A stretch of DNA of 64,000 nt, from contig JABXJT010000001.1 of the NCBI GenBank assembly GCA_013375455.1, positions 108,738-172,737 on the forward strand, written 5' to 3'. Below the pieces are notes generated by a model. It made no database searches, was not told the DNA's origin, and was given only the letters and a program-made list of their open reading frames with translations. Made by a program: the position numbers and the translations under genes. This stretch comes from Candidatus Helarchaeota archaeon (GTDB taxonomy: Archaea; Asgardarchaeota; Lokiarchaeia; Helarchaeales; HEL-GB-A). Below, piece after piece: positions 44,597-54,919 of the stretch (position 1 is the stretch's first letter; every line of letters starts with the position of its first letter).

Positions 44597-46270
44597 TTAT
44601 GATAATTTTTTAGCTTCTTCATCTCGGAGCACACGTCGTAAGATTTTACCCACCGCACTTTTGGGTAGACTCCCCACGATTTCCACGATCCGAGGATATT
44701 TATACGCCGCCATATTTTCTTTTGCCCAATCGATGATCTCTTGTTCCGTAATTTTGTCCTTGTATTCGGGTTGAAGCGTGCAAAAAGCCTTGATGTTTTC
44801 GCCTTTCACTGGATCTTTAACACCTATAACAGTGCACTCAAGAATGGCAGGATGCTCATATAGAACTTCTTCAATTTCTCTAGGATAGACACTATGACCC
44901 TTGTATTTGATGAGATCTTTGACGCGATCGATCAGAAAAATGTAGCCTTCTTCATCGAGTCGAGCCCAATCCCCCGTTCGTAACCACCTGTAACCACCTG
45001 CCTCAAAGAATACCTTCTTGTTTTCCTCAGGTTTATTATGATATCCAAGCATTACTTGTGGACCAGCGACAACTAATTCCCCATCTTCACCGATAGGTAA
45101 AAATTCTAGATCCTCATTAACAATGCCCACTAAAGTCCTAGCCATTGGATGTCCACAACTTCCTAGTTTTTTCTTTGCCCAAGGAGGCGCAGTAGTCACG
45201 CCTGGACTCGTCTCGCTCAAGCCATATCCTTCTCCCATTTCAAACCCAGTCTTCTCCTTCCATTGCTTCATCATTTCCACGGGCATGGCTCCTGCGCCTA
45301 CATTAACGTATTTGAGACATGATAAGTCTACATCTTTGGTTAGGGGCGAATTCAAGAGATTGATGAACATTGTAGGCACTCCAAGCATCGTATTAGGCTT
45401 ATAATTCTTTACCAAATCGAGAATTTTACCAATATCAAAGACAGCTAAAACGTAAGCTATTGCCCCAATCGCCGGCGAAAGGGCTAATTCGCAAGTGACG
45501 CCATAGATGTGGTACCAGGGCAAGATAGAGATGGTTCTTATCTCTTCCTTAAGGAATTCATTTTGCATGTACTCTGAGATTTGTTGAATCTGATAAATAT
45601 TAGCAATTATGTTGTAATGCGATAGTTTCGCCCCTTTCGGTAGCCCCGTTGTTCCACCCGTATACTGAATGAGCGCAACATCCTCCTTTGGATTAATCTT
45701 AACTTCTGGAAGCGGTTCAGGCTCTGGATTTTGATCCATCAGGGTATTATAATGGATGACCATGTCTGTTTCAGGTTTTTTAGGAGTTTTTCCCTCTACG
45801 TTGAGAAGGATGACTTTTTCAAGGGATAATTCATCGCTTACTTTTTTCCAGTGACGAAAGAACCGATCGATTAGGATTAGATATTTTGCCCCTGAATCTT
45901 TGATTTGATAGGTCATCTCGCGAGCGACAAAAAGCGGGCTGATGGCTGTCAAGGTCGCCCCAATACTCAAGGTTGCGAAGTAGCAAATGCTGAAATGCGG
46001 GCAGTTTGGGAGCCATAACGCCACCACGTCCCCCTTCTTCACGCCTAGTTTTACCAAGGCCGTAGCAAATCTCCTTGTCAAATGATCCAGCTGGCTAAAC
46101 GTAAATTCATTCCCATAATAATCCATAGCAACTTTATCGCCAAATTTTTCGGCTCCTTGCGCAAAATGATCACCTAACGTCATATCTTCTGGAATATCAA
46201 TATCTAAAGTTACTCCAGCAGGAAGATAATCCTTCCAATAGCGGTTCTTAATATAATCTGGTATGTCCAT
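44597..46270 (-). CDS. Long-chain acyl-CoA synthetase-like AMP-forming ligase
   Basis: 557 residues of the ANL superfamily: the AMP/phosphate loop YTGGTTGLPKGAKLSH, the adenine motif GYGLSETSPGVT, TGDWARLDEEGYIFLIDRVKDLI with the hinge Asp, and the catalytic Lys in PKSAVGKILRR near the C-terminus. It activates a carboxylic acid to acyl-AMP and then acyl-CoA. Similarity is greatest to FadD-type ligases, but chain length is not certain. It is divergent from the beta-helix surface protein. A second, more distant ligase lies at 53039. Confidence 0.94.
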   Translation of the reverse strand: MDIPDYIKNRYWKDYLPAGVTLDIDIPEDMTLGDHFAQGAEKFGDKVAMDYYGNEFTFSQLDHLTRRFATALVKLGVKKGDVVALWLPNCPHFSICYFATLSIGATLTAISPLFVAREMTYQIKDSGAKYLILIDRFFRHWKKVSDELSLEKVILLNVEGKTPKKPETDMVIHYNTLMDQNPEPEPLPEVKINPKEDVALIQYTGGTTGLPKGAKLSHYNIIANIYQIQQISEYMQNEFLKEEIRTISILPWYHIYGVTCELALSPAIGAIAYVLAVFDIGKILDLVKNYKPNTMLGVPTMFINLLNSPLTKDVDLSCLKYVNVGAGAMPVEMMKQWKEKTGFEMGEGYGLSETSPGVTTAPPWAKKKLGSCGHPMARTLVGIVNEDLEFLPIGEDGELVVAGPQVMLGYHNKPEENKKVFFEAGGYRWLRTGDWARLDEEGYIFLIDRVKDLIKYKGHSVYPREIEEVLYEHPAILECTVIGVKDPVKGENIKAFCTLQPEYKDKITEQEIIDWAKENMAAYKYPRIVEIVGSLPKSAVGKILRRVLRDEEAKKLS

Positions 46271-46365
46271 TCTATCACCATCTGATTTTTAAATATCTAT
46301 TTTGAAATTAGTTCTTAATTAGAATTAAAATTTATCTCATCCCTGTAAAAGCGGTAGGGACGCGT

Positions 46366-49300
46366 ATGAAGAAGATTGTTAGAATTTTACCTATTATTTT
46401 CATTTTTCTAATCATTTCAACGTGCTTTATAGGTTTATTATATTCAGATAGGTCTTACGGAAAAGAGCCTCATGATTTTCCAGCGATTTTTGCCACTGAT
46501 ATTGACATTGATGGGAATGGGCAGCTTGCCGCAGCTGCTAGTTCTGGAAATGGTTCTGTTGGAAATCCTTTTATCCTGGAAAATTATTTCATCAATTCAA
46601 CCCTCAATATGGGAATCCAAATTAGAAATACTGATGCTTTTTTCATCCTCCGAAATTGTACCGTTAGAAATGGAATCGGCTGGGGTATCTATTTAGATAA
46701 TGTAAAAAACGGCTATTTAATAAACAACACTGCTGAAAATTGTTTCAATTTTGGATTTTATGTAGCATCATCCACGAATAATTACTTCTGTAATAACACT
46801 GTCAAATACCATGGTTATGGATTTTATATTGCTACCAATTCAAATAATAACACCCTCATAAACAACTCCGCCACGCTCAATACTCAATATGGATTCCAAA
46901 TCCAAAATTCCAATAATATCACCTTGATGGGTAATACTGCCAATTACAATGGGATAAGTGCAAACGGTTATGGAATTTACATTCAATCTTCTCACAATAG
47001 TACAATAAGCCACAATAATATCGCTAACAATGATGAAGGTATCCTTTTTGCGTCGTCTTATTATGGTCAAATATTCGACAATACCATCTCTAATAATACC
47101 TATCATGGAATTCAAGTCTCTAATTCAAATACCACTAAAATATACAACAATACATTTTATCGAGATGGGATTAGATTAGTTGGGGGCTCCATCCCGTATT
47201 GTAACGTAGAAATATCCAATGATAACTTAATTGATGGTCGCCCAATCTATTACTATATAAATCAAGAGGCGTTGAGTATTCCTAGCAATGCAGGACAAAT
47301 AATTCTAGTCAATTGCTCCTCATTTCTCATCTCAAATCATAATGTTTCATGGGGATCTTTAGGAATTTCGCTGTTATACTCCAATAATAATACAATTTCT
47401 CACAACTTGGTAAATAATAATTATGAAGGCATTTATTGTTACGGATCAAACAATAACACCTTAAAAAACAACACTGCTACCTCATGTGTGATTGGAATTC
47501 AGCTATACTTTTCAAACAATAACAGTCTTCTTGATAATATTGCCAACTTTTGTACAGGTGGGCTTTATTTAGTATATTCAAATAATACAAGAGTTATGAA
47601 CAATACAATTAATAGTAATACATGGGCTGGACTTTATTTAGGAAGTTCTCATAATAATACGTTATTCAATAATAGCGCACTAAGAAATAGTCTGTATAGT
47701 CTATATTTGTTTAATTCTAATTATAATAATGTATCATGGAATAAATTGTGGGGAAGTCAGGTAGGTCTTTCTGAAAGTGGTTGTGTTGGGAACATCTTTT
47801 CTAACACTTATTACACTATTATAATCGGTAGAAATATAGATTTCGAGATCTTCAAGAGCTATGGAAATGGTTCATTGGGAAATCCATATGTGATTGAGAA
47901 TTATATCCTATATGGTGGGGGAGTACATGCTGTCTGGATTGAAAATACAACGGTCTATTTTAAGCTTAAAGATATTATAGTGATAAACACAGATCCGGGT
48001 TATGATGGCATTAGGTTGGTAAATATTACTAATGCTTTAATCATCAACAATTCTATTCTCTCAAGTTCGCAATACGGAATTTATTTGGAATCATCTAATT
48101 ATATTGAAATCTTTAATAATTCGGTTCAAAATTCACAATATGGAATATTTTTAAACGCATCAAGTAATAATACGATGACTTACAATAGCGCCAATAATAA
48201 TGCGCGAGGATTTTATATCACTTCAAATAGTAGTGAGAACCTCATTTCAAATAATTCTGCTATAACGAATACGGCGTGGGGAATCTATCTAGAAGACTCA
48301 GATTTCAATAATGTCACGTATAATGAATTATGGGGTAGCTATCGAGCTTTCGGTGAGTCTAATTGTGTTGGAACCATTTTTCTCTATAATCGGTATAACA
48401 TTACAATTCATAACAACGCGGATTTCGAATCTTTTAAAAGTCAGGGTGATGGATCCACGGAGAATCCGTTTATAATAGAGAACTACCCTATAAGTGTTTA
48501 CGGAACGGGGTGGCACGGAATTTGGATTGAAAATACGAATGCTCATTTCATTTTGAGAAATTGTTCAGTTGCGAACGCTGATTATGATAAAGAGGGGATC
48601 AGGCTTGAAAATGTCACGAACGCTAACATTATAAATAATACAATCGTAAATAACGGCGGTCATGGAATATATTTATCCTCATCAACCCAAAATAATCTCA
48701 TTTCAAACATCGCCAATAATAATGCTCACGATGTTTCAATCTTTGAATTTGATCATGCCGGAATTTTCCTAGAAAACTCTAATAACAATAATCTTACGGG
48801 TAATACTGCTAATAATAATTACGTCTTAGATGATGGCGGCGGAATTTACTTGAAGAACTCGAACAATAACACGCTGGTTGAAAATATAGTCAATAATATT
48901 AATGATCTTGGTTCTTGGACCTTCCTTGGCGGGATTTTTCTGCATGATTCCCAGTTCAATTTGTTATTAAACAACACCGTCTCTCAGATAAGTCAACCAG
49001 GTACTGCAGGGTTCTTATTACGGGGGTCGAGCAATTGGAATAATTTGACGAATAATACTGCTTCTAATAATCGGGATGGATTTAGAATTGAATCCGGTTT
49101 GAATCGAGTAATATCCAACGTGGCTACTCAAAATTCTGACGATGGATTTCAATTATCGGGATCGTCTCTAATACTTGATAATATTGCTTACAAGAACGCT
49201 GTGGGGATTGGAGTTGGTGGGAGTGTTTCTACTATTCAGGGTAATACTGCATATAACAATACTCATGGATTCATCATTGGGGGGGGCCAACATACCCTGA

Positions 49301-50544
49301 CCAATAACACTGCTTATTTCAATACTAATGGTTTCTATCTTGGGGGGAGCAAACATACCCTGACCAACAACACAGCGTACCAGAATACTAATGGGTTTAA
49401 CTTAGTGGGGAGCCAAATTACCCTGACCAATAACTCTGCTTATCAGGGTACTAATGGTTTCCATCTTGATGGAACCCAACATTACCTAGCCAATAATACT
49501 GTTTTTAATAATCTTTATGGTATCAACATCGGTGGAAGCCAACATAGCGTGGTAATGAACACCGTGTATACAAATATTAATTCAGGAATTTATCTAAGAG
49601 CGTCGAGCGATGTTAATACGGTGGGAACAAATTTAATCTTCGATAATCCCATTGGCGTTTTATTAAATTCTTCAAATAGTAATTATGTAAACTACAACAA
49701 AATCAATGGAAACGATATTGGGATTTTAACGGCTAATTCAAGCAATTACAACTGGTTTTTAGAGAATATTGTAACGGATAACCAGGGTGTGGGTATTATA
49801 ATTACTGGTACTTATAACGAATTACAGAGGAACAATATTTCATATAACGATGCGGATGGGCTCATAATAACTGGAAATCAAAATAGCATTGTAAATAATA
49901 TAATACCAGATAATATTGATTATGGAATTAATGTTTCGGGAGATTCTAATTATTTCTATCGTAATCTTATTTGGAATAACAATGATGAGAATTGGTGGAA
50001 CCAAACCTATGATACAGGATTAAATATCTGGATTGAAAACTTATTTAACGATGAAATCGATACGGATGGGGATGGAATCCTGAATGGCGATGAAAGCTCT
50101 TTCGGAACAGACCCATTTCTAATCGATACTGATAGTGACAATCTAGAGGATGGCTTTGAAATTAACTATGGAACCAATCCACTTGAAGAAGATACTGATA
50201 GTGATGGTTTGACGGATTATAGTGAGATTTATGCATTTTCCACCAATGCAACTAATGCTGATACTGATGGTGATGGCTACTCTGATGGATTGGAGATTGC
50301 AAACGGAAATAACCCGTTAGATCCAAATAATTACCCTGGGATGCCGATGCCTACTCAAGATCTTAGTGATCTAGTAATAATTTTCTTAGTTGGAATGATA
50401 ATTGCAATTGGTATTTCCCTAGTATCAATTGCTGTAAACTTCCATCTCGCAAGGAAATTAAAACAGCACTCTTCAAATCACCCTCCAGTAAAAATGAAAC
50501 ATGTAAATAAAAATCTTTCCAATAAAAAACTCGAGAATGACTGA
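46366..50544 (+). CDS. Giant beta-helix (NosD/CASH-like) surface protein with calcium-binding repeats and C-terminal anchor
   Basis: 1392 residues: signal peptide (MKKIVRILPIIFIFLIIS); three modules that each open with a GNGSVGNPFILENY-like stretch (near 46550, 47870 and 48450) and continue with many Asn-rich turns of a right-handed parallel beta-helix (NNTL, GIYLxxSxNNxIxxN); from about 49080 irregular helix turns with a Gly/His-rich repeat (HTLTNNTAYFNTNGF); then thrombospondin type-3/EF-hand-like DTDGDG repeats at 50060-50335; and a single span (50365-50450) with a basic tail. Such folds bind or cleave polysaccharides or act as adhesins. No catalytic residues could be picked out. Confidence 0.9.
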   Translation: MKKIVRILPIIFIFLIISTCFIGLLYSDRSYGKEPHDFPAIFATDIDIDGNGQLAAAASSGNGSVGNPFILENYFINSTLNMGIQIRNTDAFFILRNCTVRNGIGWGIYLDNVKNGYLINNTAENCFNFGFYVASSTNNYFCNNTVKYHGYGFYIATNSNNNTLINNSATLNTQYGFQIQNSNNITLMGNTANYNGISANGYGIYIQSSHNSTISHNNIANNDEGILFASSYYGQIFDNTISNNTYHGIQVSNSNTTKIYNNTFYRDGIRLVGGSIPYCNVEISNDNLIDGRPIYYYINQEALSIPSNAGQIILVNCSSFLISNHNVSWGSLGISLLYSNNNTISHNLVNNNYEGIYCYGSNNNTLKNNTATSCVIGIQLYFSNNNSLLDNIANFCTGGLYLVYSNNTRVMNNTINSNTWAGLYLGSSHNNTLFNNSALRNSLYSLYLFNSNYNNVSWNKLWGSQVGLSESGCVGNIFSNTYYTIIIGRNIDFEIFKSYGNGSLGNPYVIENYILYGGGVHAVWIENTTVYFKLKDIIVINTDPGYDGIRLVNITNALIINNSILSSSQYGIYLESSNYIEIFNNSVQNSQYGIFLNASSNNTMTYNSANNNARGFYITSNSSENLISNNSAITNTAWGIYLEDSDFNNVTYNELWGSYRAFGESNCVGTIFLYNRYNITIHNNADFESFKSQGDGSTENPFIIENYPISVYGTGWHGIWIENTNAHFILRNCSVANADYDKEGIRLENVTNANIINNTIVNNGGHGIYLSSSTQNNLISNIANNNAHDVSIFEFDHAGIFLENSNNNNLTGNTANNNYVLDDGGGIYLKNSNNNTLVENIVNNINDLGSWTFLGGIFLHDSQFNLLLNNTVSQISQPGTAGFLLRGSSNWNNLTNNTASNNRDGFRIESGLNRVISNVATQNSDDGFQLSGSSLILDNIAYKNAVGIGVGGSVSTIQGNTAYNNTHGFIIGGGQHTLTNNTAYFNTNGFYLGGSKHTLTNNTAYQNTNGFNLVGSQITLTNNSAYQGTNGFHLDGTQHYLANNTVFNNLYGINIGGSQHSVVMNTVYTNINSGIYLRASSDVNTVGTNLIFDNPIGVLLNSSNSNYVNYNKINGNDIGILTANSSNYNWFLENIVTDNQGVGIIITGTYNELQRNNISYNDADGLIITGNQNSIVNNIIPDNIDYGINVSGDSNYFYRNLIWNNNDENWWNQTYDTGLNIWIENLFNDEIDTDGDGILNGDESSFGTDPFLIDTDSDNLEDGFEINYGTNPLEEDTDSDGLTDYSEIYAFSTNATNADTDGDGYSDGLEIANGNNPLDPNNYPGMPMPTQDLSDLVIIFLVGMIIAIGISLVSIAVNFHLARKLKQHSSNHPPVKMKHVNKNLSNKKLEND

Positions 50545-50589
50545 AATTTCACTCCAGAATCCTTGATTTATTTATAGATTCAATTTTTT

Positions 50590-51381
50590 TTAATGGAAGA
50601 TGATTCCCCCTGTTACGTTGAGGGCTTGACCCGTGATGTAATCGCTTTCTGATGAGGCGAGGAATACGGCAACGGGAGCTACATCCTCTGGCGTGCCAAT
50701 TCGTTTTAAAAGAAGGTTTATATTCATCGTTTTTGGTACCTCATCGAGCTTGGCCTCTGCATAACCCCACAAGGACGTTTTAATAATTCCAGGGCAGATG
50801 GCATTCACCGTAATGCGAGGTGCAACTTCTTTAGCCATTGCTTGCGTGAGCCCGAGAACGCCAAACTTCGTCGCGCAATATGCACTTAAAAGATCCCACC
50901 CTTCCTTTCCCGCTACGCTGGACATGTTAATAATTTTTCCACGCAGTGAACTTCCAGGTATTTTTTTCTGCCGTAGCATTTTTTTCCCCACATATTTTGA
51001 ACAGAGAAAAGTCCCTCGTAGATTTATCGCCACGCATCTATCAAATACCTCTTCGGATAATTGAACAAGGCTGGTTCCAGCTGGTAAAATCCCGGCGTTA
51101 TTTACTAAAATATCTATCCTTTCAAAAGCTTCATACGCATTAGCAACCATCATTTGCACGTCATCGCTTTTAGAAACATCTGTCTCGATAAAGAGTGATT
51201 CTCGCCCCAATTCTTCAACGAGTGCGGTAGTTCCTTTACCCCCTTCCAGATCTACATCTGCAACTATGATATTTGCCCCTTCCTTCGCAAACTGAATTGC
51301 CATTGCCCGTCCGATACCGCGCCCTGCCCCTGTAATTAGGGCCACCCGATTTTCCAACCGTAACTTTTGGTTTTTACTCAA
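50590..51381 (-). CDS. Short-chain dehydrogenase/reductase (second copy)
   Basis: 263 residues: TGAGRGIGRAMA near residue 16, NNAG at the expected place (VNNAGILPAG), catalytic SSVAG and YCATKFG, and the FabG-like end SDYITGQALNVTGG. FabG-type enzymes reduce 3-oxoacyl thioesters, but many relatives act on other alcohols. It resembles the SDR at 41795 closely around PTITVNAICPGY/APRITVNAICPG, so the two are probably paralogues. A 47-base gap separates its 5' end from the WD40-RING gene. Confidence 0.93.
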   Translation of the reverse strand: MSKNQKLRLENRVALITGAGRGIGRAMAIQFAKEGANIIVADVDLEGGKGTTALVEELGRESLFIETDVSKSDDVQMMVANAYEAFERIDILVNNAGILPAGTSLVQLSEEVFDRCVAINLRGTFLCSKYVGKKMLRQKKIPGSSLRGKIINMSSVAGKEGWDLLSAYCATKFGVLGLTQAMAKEVAPRITVNAICPGIIKTSLWGYAEAKLDEVPKTMNINLLLKRIGTPEDVAPVAVFLASSESDYITGQALNVTGGIIFH

Positions 51382-51436
51382 TTCTGTTCTCTCCTAAATG
51401 TCCATTAAAAATGCTCTTGATGATTAATAAAATGAA

Positions 51437-52789
51437 TTATACAACAATAATGAATAGATTGTTGCACTCTGGACAAATTACCCTCCCTTCTTCAAGAACC
51501 CATTTTAAAATACATTTCGAATGATATACAGTTCCACAATAATGACACTCGGATAATTCATCTACCGTAAGGAATTCTTGAAAGCAGATCGTGCAGCTTT
51601 TCGTTTTTTTCGATTTTTCCGATATTTTTATTTTCTCTGGAGTTTTTATAGCGAATTCGCCGGAAATGGTGGTAACCCAGTTGAAAATAATGATTCTATT
51701 GTTTTTTCTCTCCCATGCTGCAAGCGCGTTCCCTTTAGGAGACCATAATGCCTTATCATCATAATCTCCTGTATCCTCTTCCCTAAAAATGGCTAATGGA
51801 GTTACGGATATGCGAGTCTTTCTTATGAAATTTAGTTTCCCTGTCCCAATGCATTCCCATTCTCTGTTCCAGAACCGTAGCGTGCCATCATTGAATGTAG
51901 ATGCTATTGTTTTACCATCGGATGACCAAGAGATGCTCCTCGGTACCGAAAAAAATTGAGATCCAGATCGTAAATCCGCAACTTGGATCATTTTAAGACA
52001 TTTCCCATTCGTGTCCCAAATTAATATTGTACGATCCCAAGAGGCAGATGCAAGAAGAGTGCTATCAGGAGACCATTTTATATCTATTATATCCTCGGTA
52101 TGAGCGTGTGCATGTTTTTCCTCAAAGGTGAGGGCTCTTAATGGCTTTCCCTCTTTACTCCAAAGCGCTATTCTCCCACCACCAAAGCTGGCTAAGAATT
52201 CTCCGTTGGGAGACCACTTAATTCGAGTTATAGACCCTTTCATCCCTTTTTGATATTCCCTAGTGAAGTTCCAATCTTTATCCCAAAATAGAATTTCCCC
52301 TTCACCACGTGAAGAGACAAGTAAGCCACTTTCGGGTGCCCAAGCCAAGCTATATACGGTACCTTCATGCTCTCTGAGTACTTTGATAAGTTTTCCGTTT
52401 CTATCCCAGAGACGTATCGCGTTATCAACTGATCCAGTAGCGAAATACTCACCATTAGGCGTCCAAGCTAGAGCGCGGACAGGCGAAGTTTTAAACCAGG
52501 TTTTGGGTTCTCCATTTCTGTGCCAAAGCCATACAACTGCTGGTACATCATCACTTCCCTCCCTTCCTGATTCAACTGATACGAGTAATTCCCCATCAGG
52601 TGCCCACGCAAGAAAATGTACCTCCTTTTTGTGCCCTTCAAGCACCTTAAGACATTCTCCATCCCTTTCCCAAATTCGTATGGTGTTATCAGAAGAGGCT
52701 GACGCAAGCAATTTACCCTCGGGCGCCCAAGCTAGGGTTCTTACTCCCTTGTTATGACCTTCAAGCAATCTACTTTGCATGGCTTTCAA
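51437..52789 (-). CDS. WD40 beta-propeller with C-terminal C4HC3 RING-like finger
   Basis: Residues 1-330 contain about seven WD40 repeats with the typical GHxxxVxxLAWxPxGxxLASxSxDxTIRIW pattern (for example DNTIRIWERDG, DNAIRLWDRNG, DRTILIWDTNG). A lysine-rich linker (ISEKSKKTK) leads to a zinc finger with Cys399, Cys402, Cys415, Cys418, His423, Cys426, Cys439 and Cys442, spaced C-x2-C-x12-C-x2-C-x4-H-x2-C-x12-C-x2-C, as in RING-CH/PHD-type fingers. In eukaryotes RING fingers recruit E2 enzymes and propellers recruit substrates. The layout is that of a ubiquitin-ligase-like protein, but no E2 or modifier gene is present here. Localisation is cytosolic, with no signal peptide. Confidence 0.9.
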   Translation of the reverse strand: MKAMQSRLLEGHNKGVRTLAWAPEGKLLASASSDNTIRIWERDGECLKVLEGHKKEVHFLAWAPDGELLVSVESGREGSDDVPAVVWLWHRNGEPKTWFKTSPVRALAWTPNGEYFATGSVDNAIRLWDRNGKLIKVLREHEGTVYSLAWAPESGLLVSSRGEGEILFWDKDWNFTREYQKGMKGSITRIKWSPNGEFLASFGGGRIALWSKEGKPLRALTFEEKHAHAHTEDIIDIKWSPDSTLLASASWDRTILIWDTNGKCLKMIQVADLRSGSQFFSVPRSISWSSDGKTIASTFNDGTLRFWNREWECIGTGKLNFIRKTRISVTPLAIFREEDTGDYDDKALWSPKGNALAAWERKNNRIIIFNWVTTISGEFAIKTPEKIKISEKSKKTKSCTICFQEFLTVDELSECHYCGTVYHSKCILKWVLEEGRVICPECNNLFIIVV

Positions 52790-53022
52790 TCTCTATTAAA
52801 AAGTTAAGATTACTCTTTCAACTTCTTTCCAACGTTCCAACATTTACCAAGTTTGTGATTGTTTCCTTAAATTACCGTCAGATCTAATCAACTTAAAACT
52901 ACGTATTTAAGGTCATCGGTAAAAATTAGCGTACCCTCTAACATTCTCGACTAAAACATCTAATTAGATTTAAATAATTGATGAGGGGAATAATTTACCA
53001 CATGAATTGTCAAACAAGAATG

Positions 53023-53028
53023 AAGGAG
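53023..53028 (+). promoter_or_regulatory. Ribosome-binding site deciding a TTG start
   Basis: AAGGAG ends 10 bases before TTG 53039. The nearby ATG at 53020 reads in another frame, so the Shine-Dalgarno-like element supports TTG as the true initiation codon of the ligase gene. Confidence 0.55.
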
Positions 53029-53038
53029 TTGAAAAAAA

Positions 53039-54643
53039 TTGGCGATAGAGACACCCTACAAAAATGTAAATGAAGCAATAAAAGCCATAGTAGATAAATA
53101 TCCGGATAACATTGCAATTAATTACCCTTTTAAAAACGTACAATTAACTTATAAAGAATTATTTGAAAAAATTGTAAAATTTGCAAATGCGCTAAAGGAA
53201 TTAGGAGTCAAGAAAGGTGACCGTGTAGGAATTGTTTTAGCAAATAATCCCGAATTTGTCATTTCATTTTATGCATTGCTTCAGATCGGAGCAGTAGGTT
53301 GTTCCATCATTAAGATGCTGAAGCCTGCGGAAATTGCGGATATTGCATCGAACGCGGAATTGAAAGGTCTTATAATAGCCGATGATGGAAAACGGACAAT
53401 TAAAAAAACTAAAAAAGTGACCCCCTCCCTTGACTTTGTAATCGTGGTTGGACCCAATGAAATTGAAGGGACTTTGAAATTTTGGGAAGTTCTTGAAGAA
53501 CGTGGGTCCTTAGCTCCTATCCCAGAAGCCAGCGAACTTGAACTCGATGATTGGGCAACGATAAATTTCACCAGTGGAACCACGGGTAAGCCAAAGGGAA
53601 CCATTCACACTCATCGTAATTATGTATTTGCAGCGAAAGCCCAACAATTGTCGACAAAAATCACGTCTGACGAAGCTATCGTGCTTTGCCTCCCGATGTA
53701 TCATATTTTTGGATTGACTGTTATGAATGTCATCCTTAATGTAGGTGGAAGACTAGATATGCTGCCTGGCTTCCTCGTGCAGGATGTTCTCAAAATGCTT
53801 TGCGATTCGAAGGTAACTAACTTCGCCGCAGTTCCTGCCATGTACCAAATAATGCTTAAACAAGCAAATATTCAGGATTTCGTCGGTAAATTCAGCCCGA
53901 ATTTAAAAAGTCTAATCTCTGGAGGTGCACCTCTACCATTAGGATTAGTCAAGCGTATGGAAGAAGTATTCCTCGATACGAATGGTCGAGCCATTCCCGT
54001 AACTGAAGGGTTTGGAACTACTGAAGACAGTGTATATGGCGCGATAAATCCGTGGGATGGCAAGATTAAATTAGGTACAGTGGGGCTACCAATGCCTGGC
54101 GGCAAAATCCTATGCGTTGATGATGATGGTAATCCAGTTCCACCTGGAGAACGTGGAGAAATAGTAGTCCAGAATCCAGGAGTGATGTTAGGTTATTTTA
54201 AGATGCCATTAGAAACTGAGAAAGCCTTGAAGCCCGTTAAAGGAGAAGAAGGAACTTGGTATTATACGGGTGATATTGGTGTGATTGATGACGAGGGTTA
54301 TATCTCCATCGTTGATCGCAAGAAAGACTTAATCATCGTAGGAGGCCGGAACGTGATTCCGCGCGATGTAGAAGAAGTCCTTTTCAAACATCCCAAAATT
54401 ATCGATGCAACCGTAATCGGAGCACCGCATGAAACAATGGGTGAAACAGTTCGGACGATCGTTGTATTAAAAGAAGGCGAAGAGATGACGGAGAAAGAAG
54501 TCACGGACTGGTGTGCGGAAAATTTGGCAGACTATAAAGTCCCACGGATTATTGAATTTGTTGGATTACTGAAAAAGACCGCCACGGGTAAAGTGCTGAA
54601 GAAGGATTATCGAGCCAGTTTCAAAGAAATTAAGGGCGATTAA
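53039..54643 (+). CDS. AMP-forming acyl-CoA/aryl-CoA ligase
   Basis: 534 residues of the ANL superfamily: the phosphate loop FTSGTTGKPKGTIHTH near 178, the adenine motif EGFGTTEDSVYG, YTGDIGVIDDEGYISIVDRKKDLI and the catalytic Lys in KKTATGKVLKKDYR. It makes acyl-CoA from an unknown acid; overall it is nearer to 4-coumarate- or medium-chain-type ligases than to the ligase at 44597. The start is TTG with an AAGGAG element 10 bases upstream. It leads a plus-strand block that includes an epimerase, AOR and amidohydrolase. Confidence 0.94.
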   Translation: MAIETPYKNVNEAIKAIVDKYPDNIAINYPFKNVQLTYKELFEKIVKFANALKELGVKKGDRVGIVLANNPEFVISFYALLQIGAVGCSIIKMLKPAEIADIASNAELKGLIIADDGKRTIKKTKKVTPSLDFVIVVGPNEIEGTLKFWEVLEERGSLAPIPEASELELDDWATINFTSGTTGKPKGTIHTHRNYVFAAKAQQLSTKITSDEAIVLCLPMYHIFGLTVMNVILNVGGRLDMLPGFLVQDVLKMLCDSKVTNFAAVPAMYQIMLKQANIQDFVGKFSPNLKSLISGGAPLPLGLVKRMEEVFLDTNGRAIPVTEGFGTTEDSVYGAINPWDGKIKLGTVGLPMPGGKILCVDDDGNPVPPGERGEIVVQNPGVMLGYFKMPLETEKALKPVKGEEGTWYYTGDIGVIDDEGYISIVDRKKDLIIVGGRNVIPRDVEEVLFKHPKIIDATVIGAPHETMGETVRTIVVLKEGEEMTEKEVTDWCAENLADYKVPRIIEFVGLLKKTATGKVLKKDYRASFKEIKGD

Positions 54644-54745
54644 CCTTCAGTTAACTTTAATTTCCTTTTTTTTAAATTTCTTATGAAAAAGAGAAGAAGT
54701 ATTTTTGGAATTGGAGATATTAACCTAAAGAATTCTTTGTTATAT

Positions 54746-54919
54746 TTATTCTTTTTCCCTATGTTTCTCTAAATGCTTCGTAATTACTTCTTTATCTTCA
54801 TCACTTGTTTTTAAATCGCCTACTTTAGTAGCATATTCTTTCCGCTTTTTTTCAGCCGTTTCCTTTGCTTTATCAATCATTTTCTTTAATTCTTCTTCGC
54901 TTGGCTTTTCCTCAGACAT
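54746..54919 (-). CDS. 57-residue highly charged helical protein
   Basis: The ATG at 54919 begins MSEEKPSEEELKKMI; the frame continues upstream only to a TTG. The sequence is Lys/Glu-rich, probably one long amphipathic helix (KAKETAEKKRKEYA) with a second helix near the end (DEDKEVITKHLEKH). No family is known to me. It lies on the opposite strand inside the plus-strand ligase-to-AOR block. Possible roles are a coiled-coil adaptor or nucleic-acid-linked small protein; neither is supported further. Confidence 0.55.
   Translation of the reverse strand: MSEEKPSEEELKKMIDKAKETAEKKRKEYATKVGDLKTSDEDKEVITKHLEKHREKE

Noticed and set aside
44980..45000. Direct repeat of 11 bases inside the acyl-CoA ligase gene
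   Set aside because: Encodes ordinary conserved sequence; too short to mean anything.
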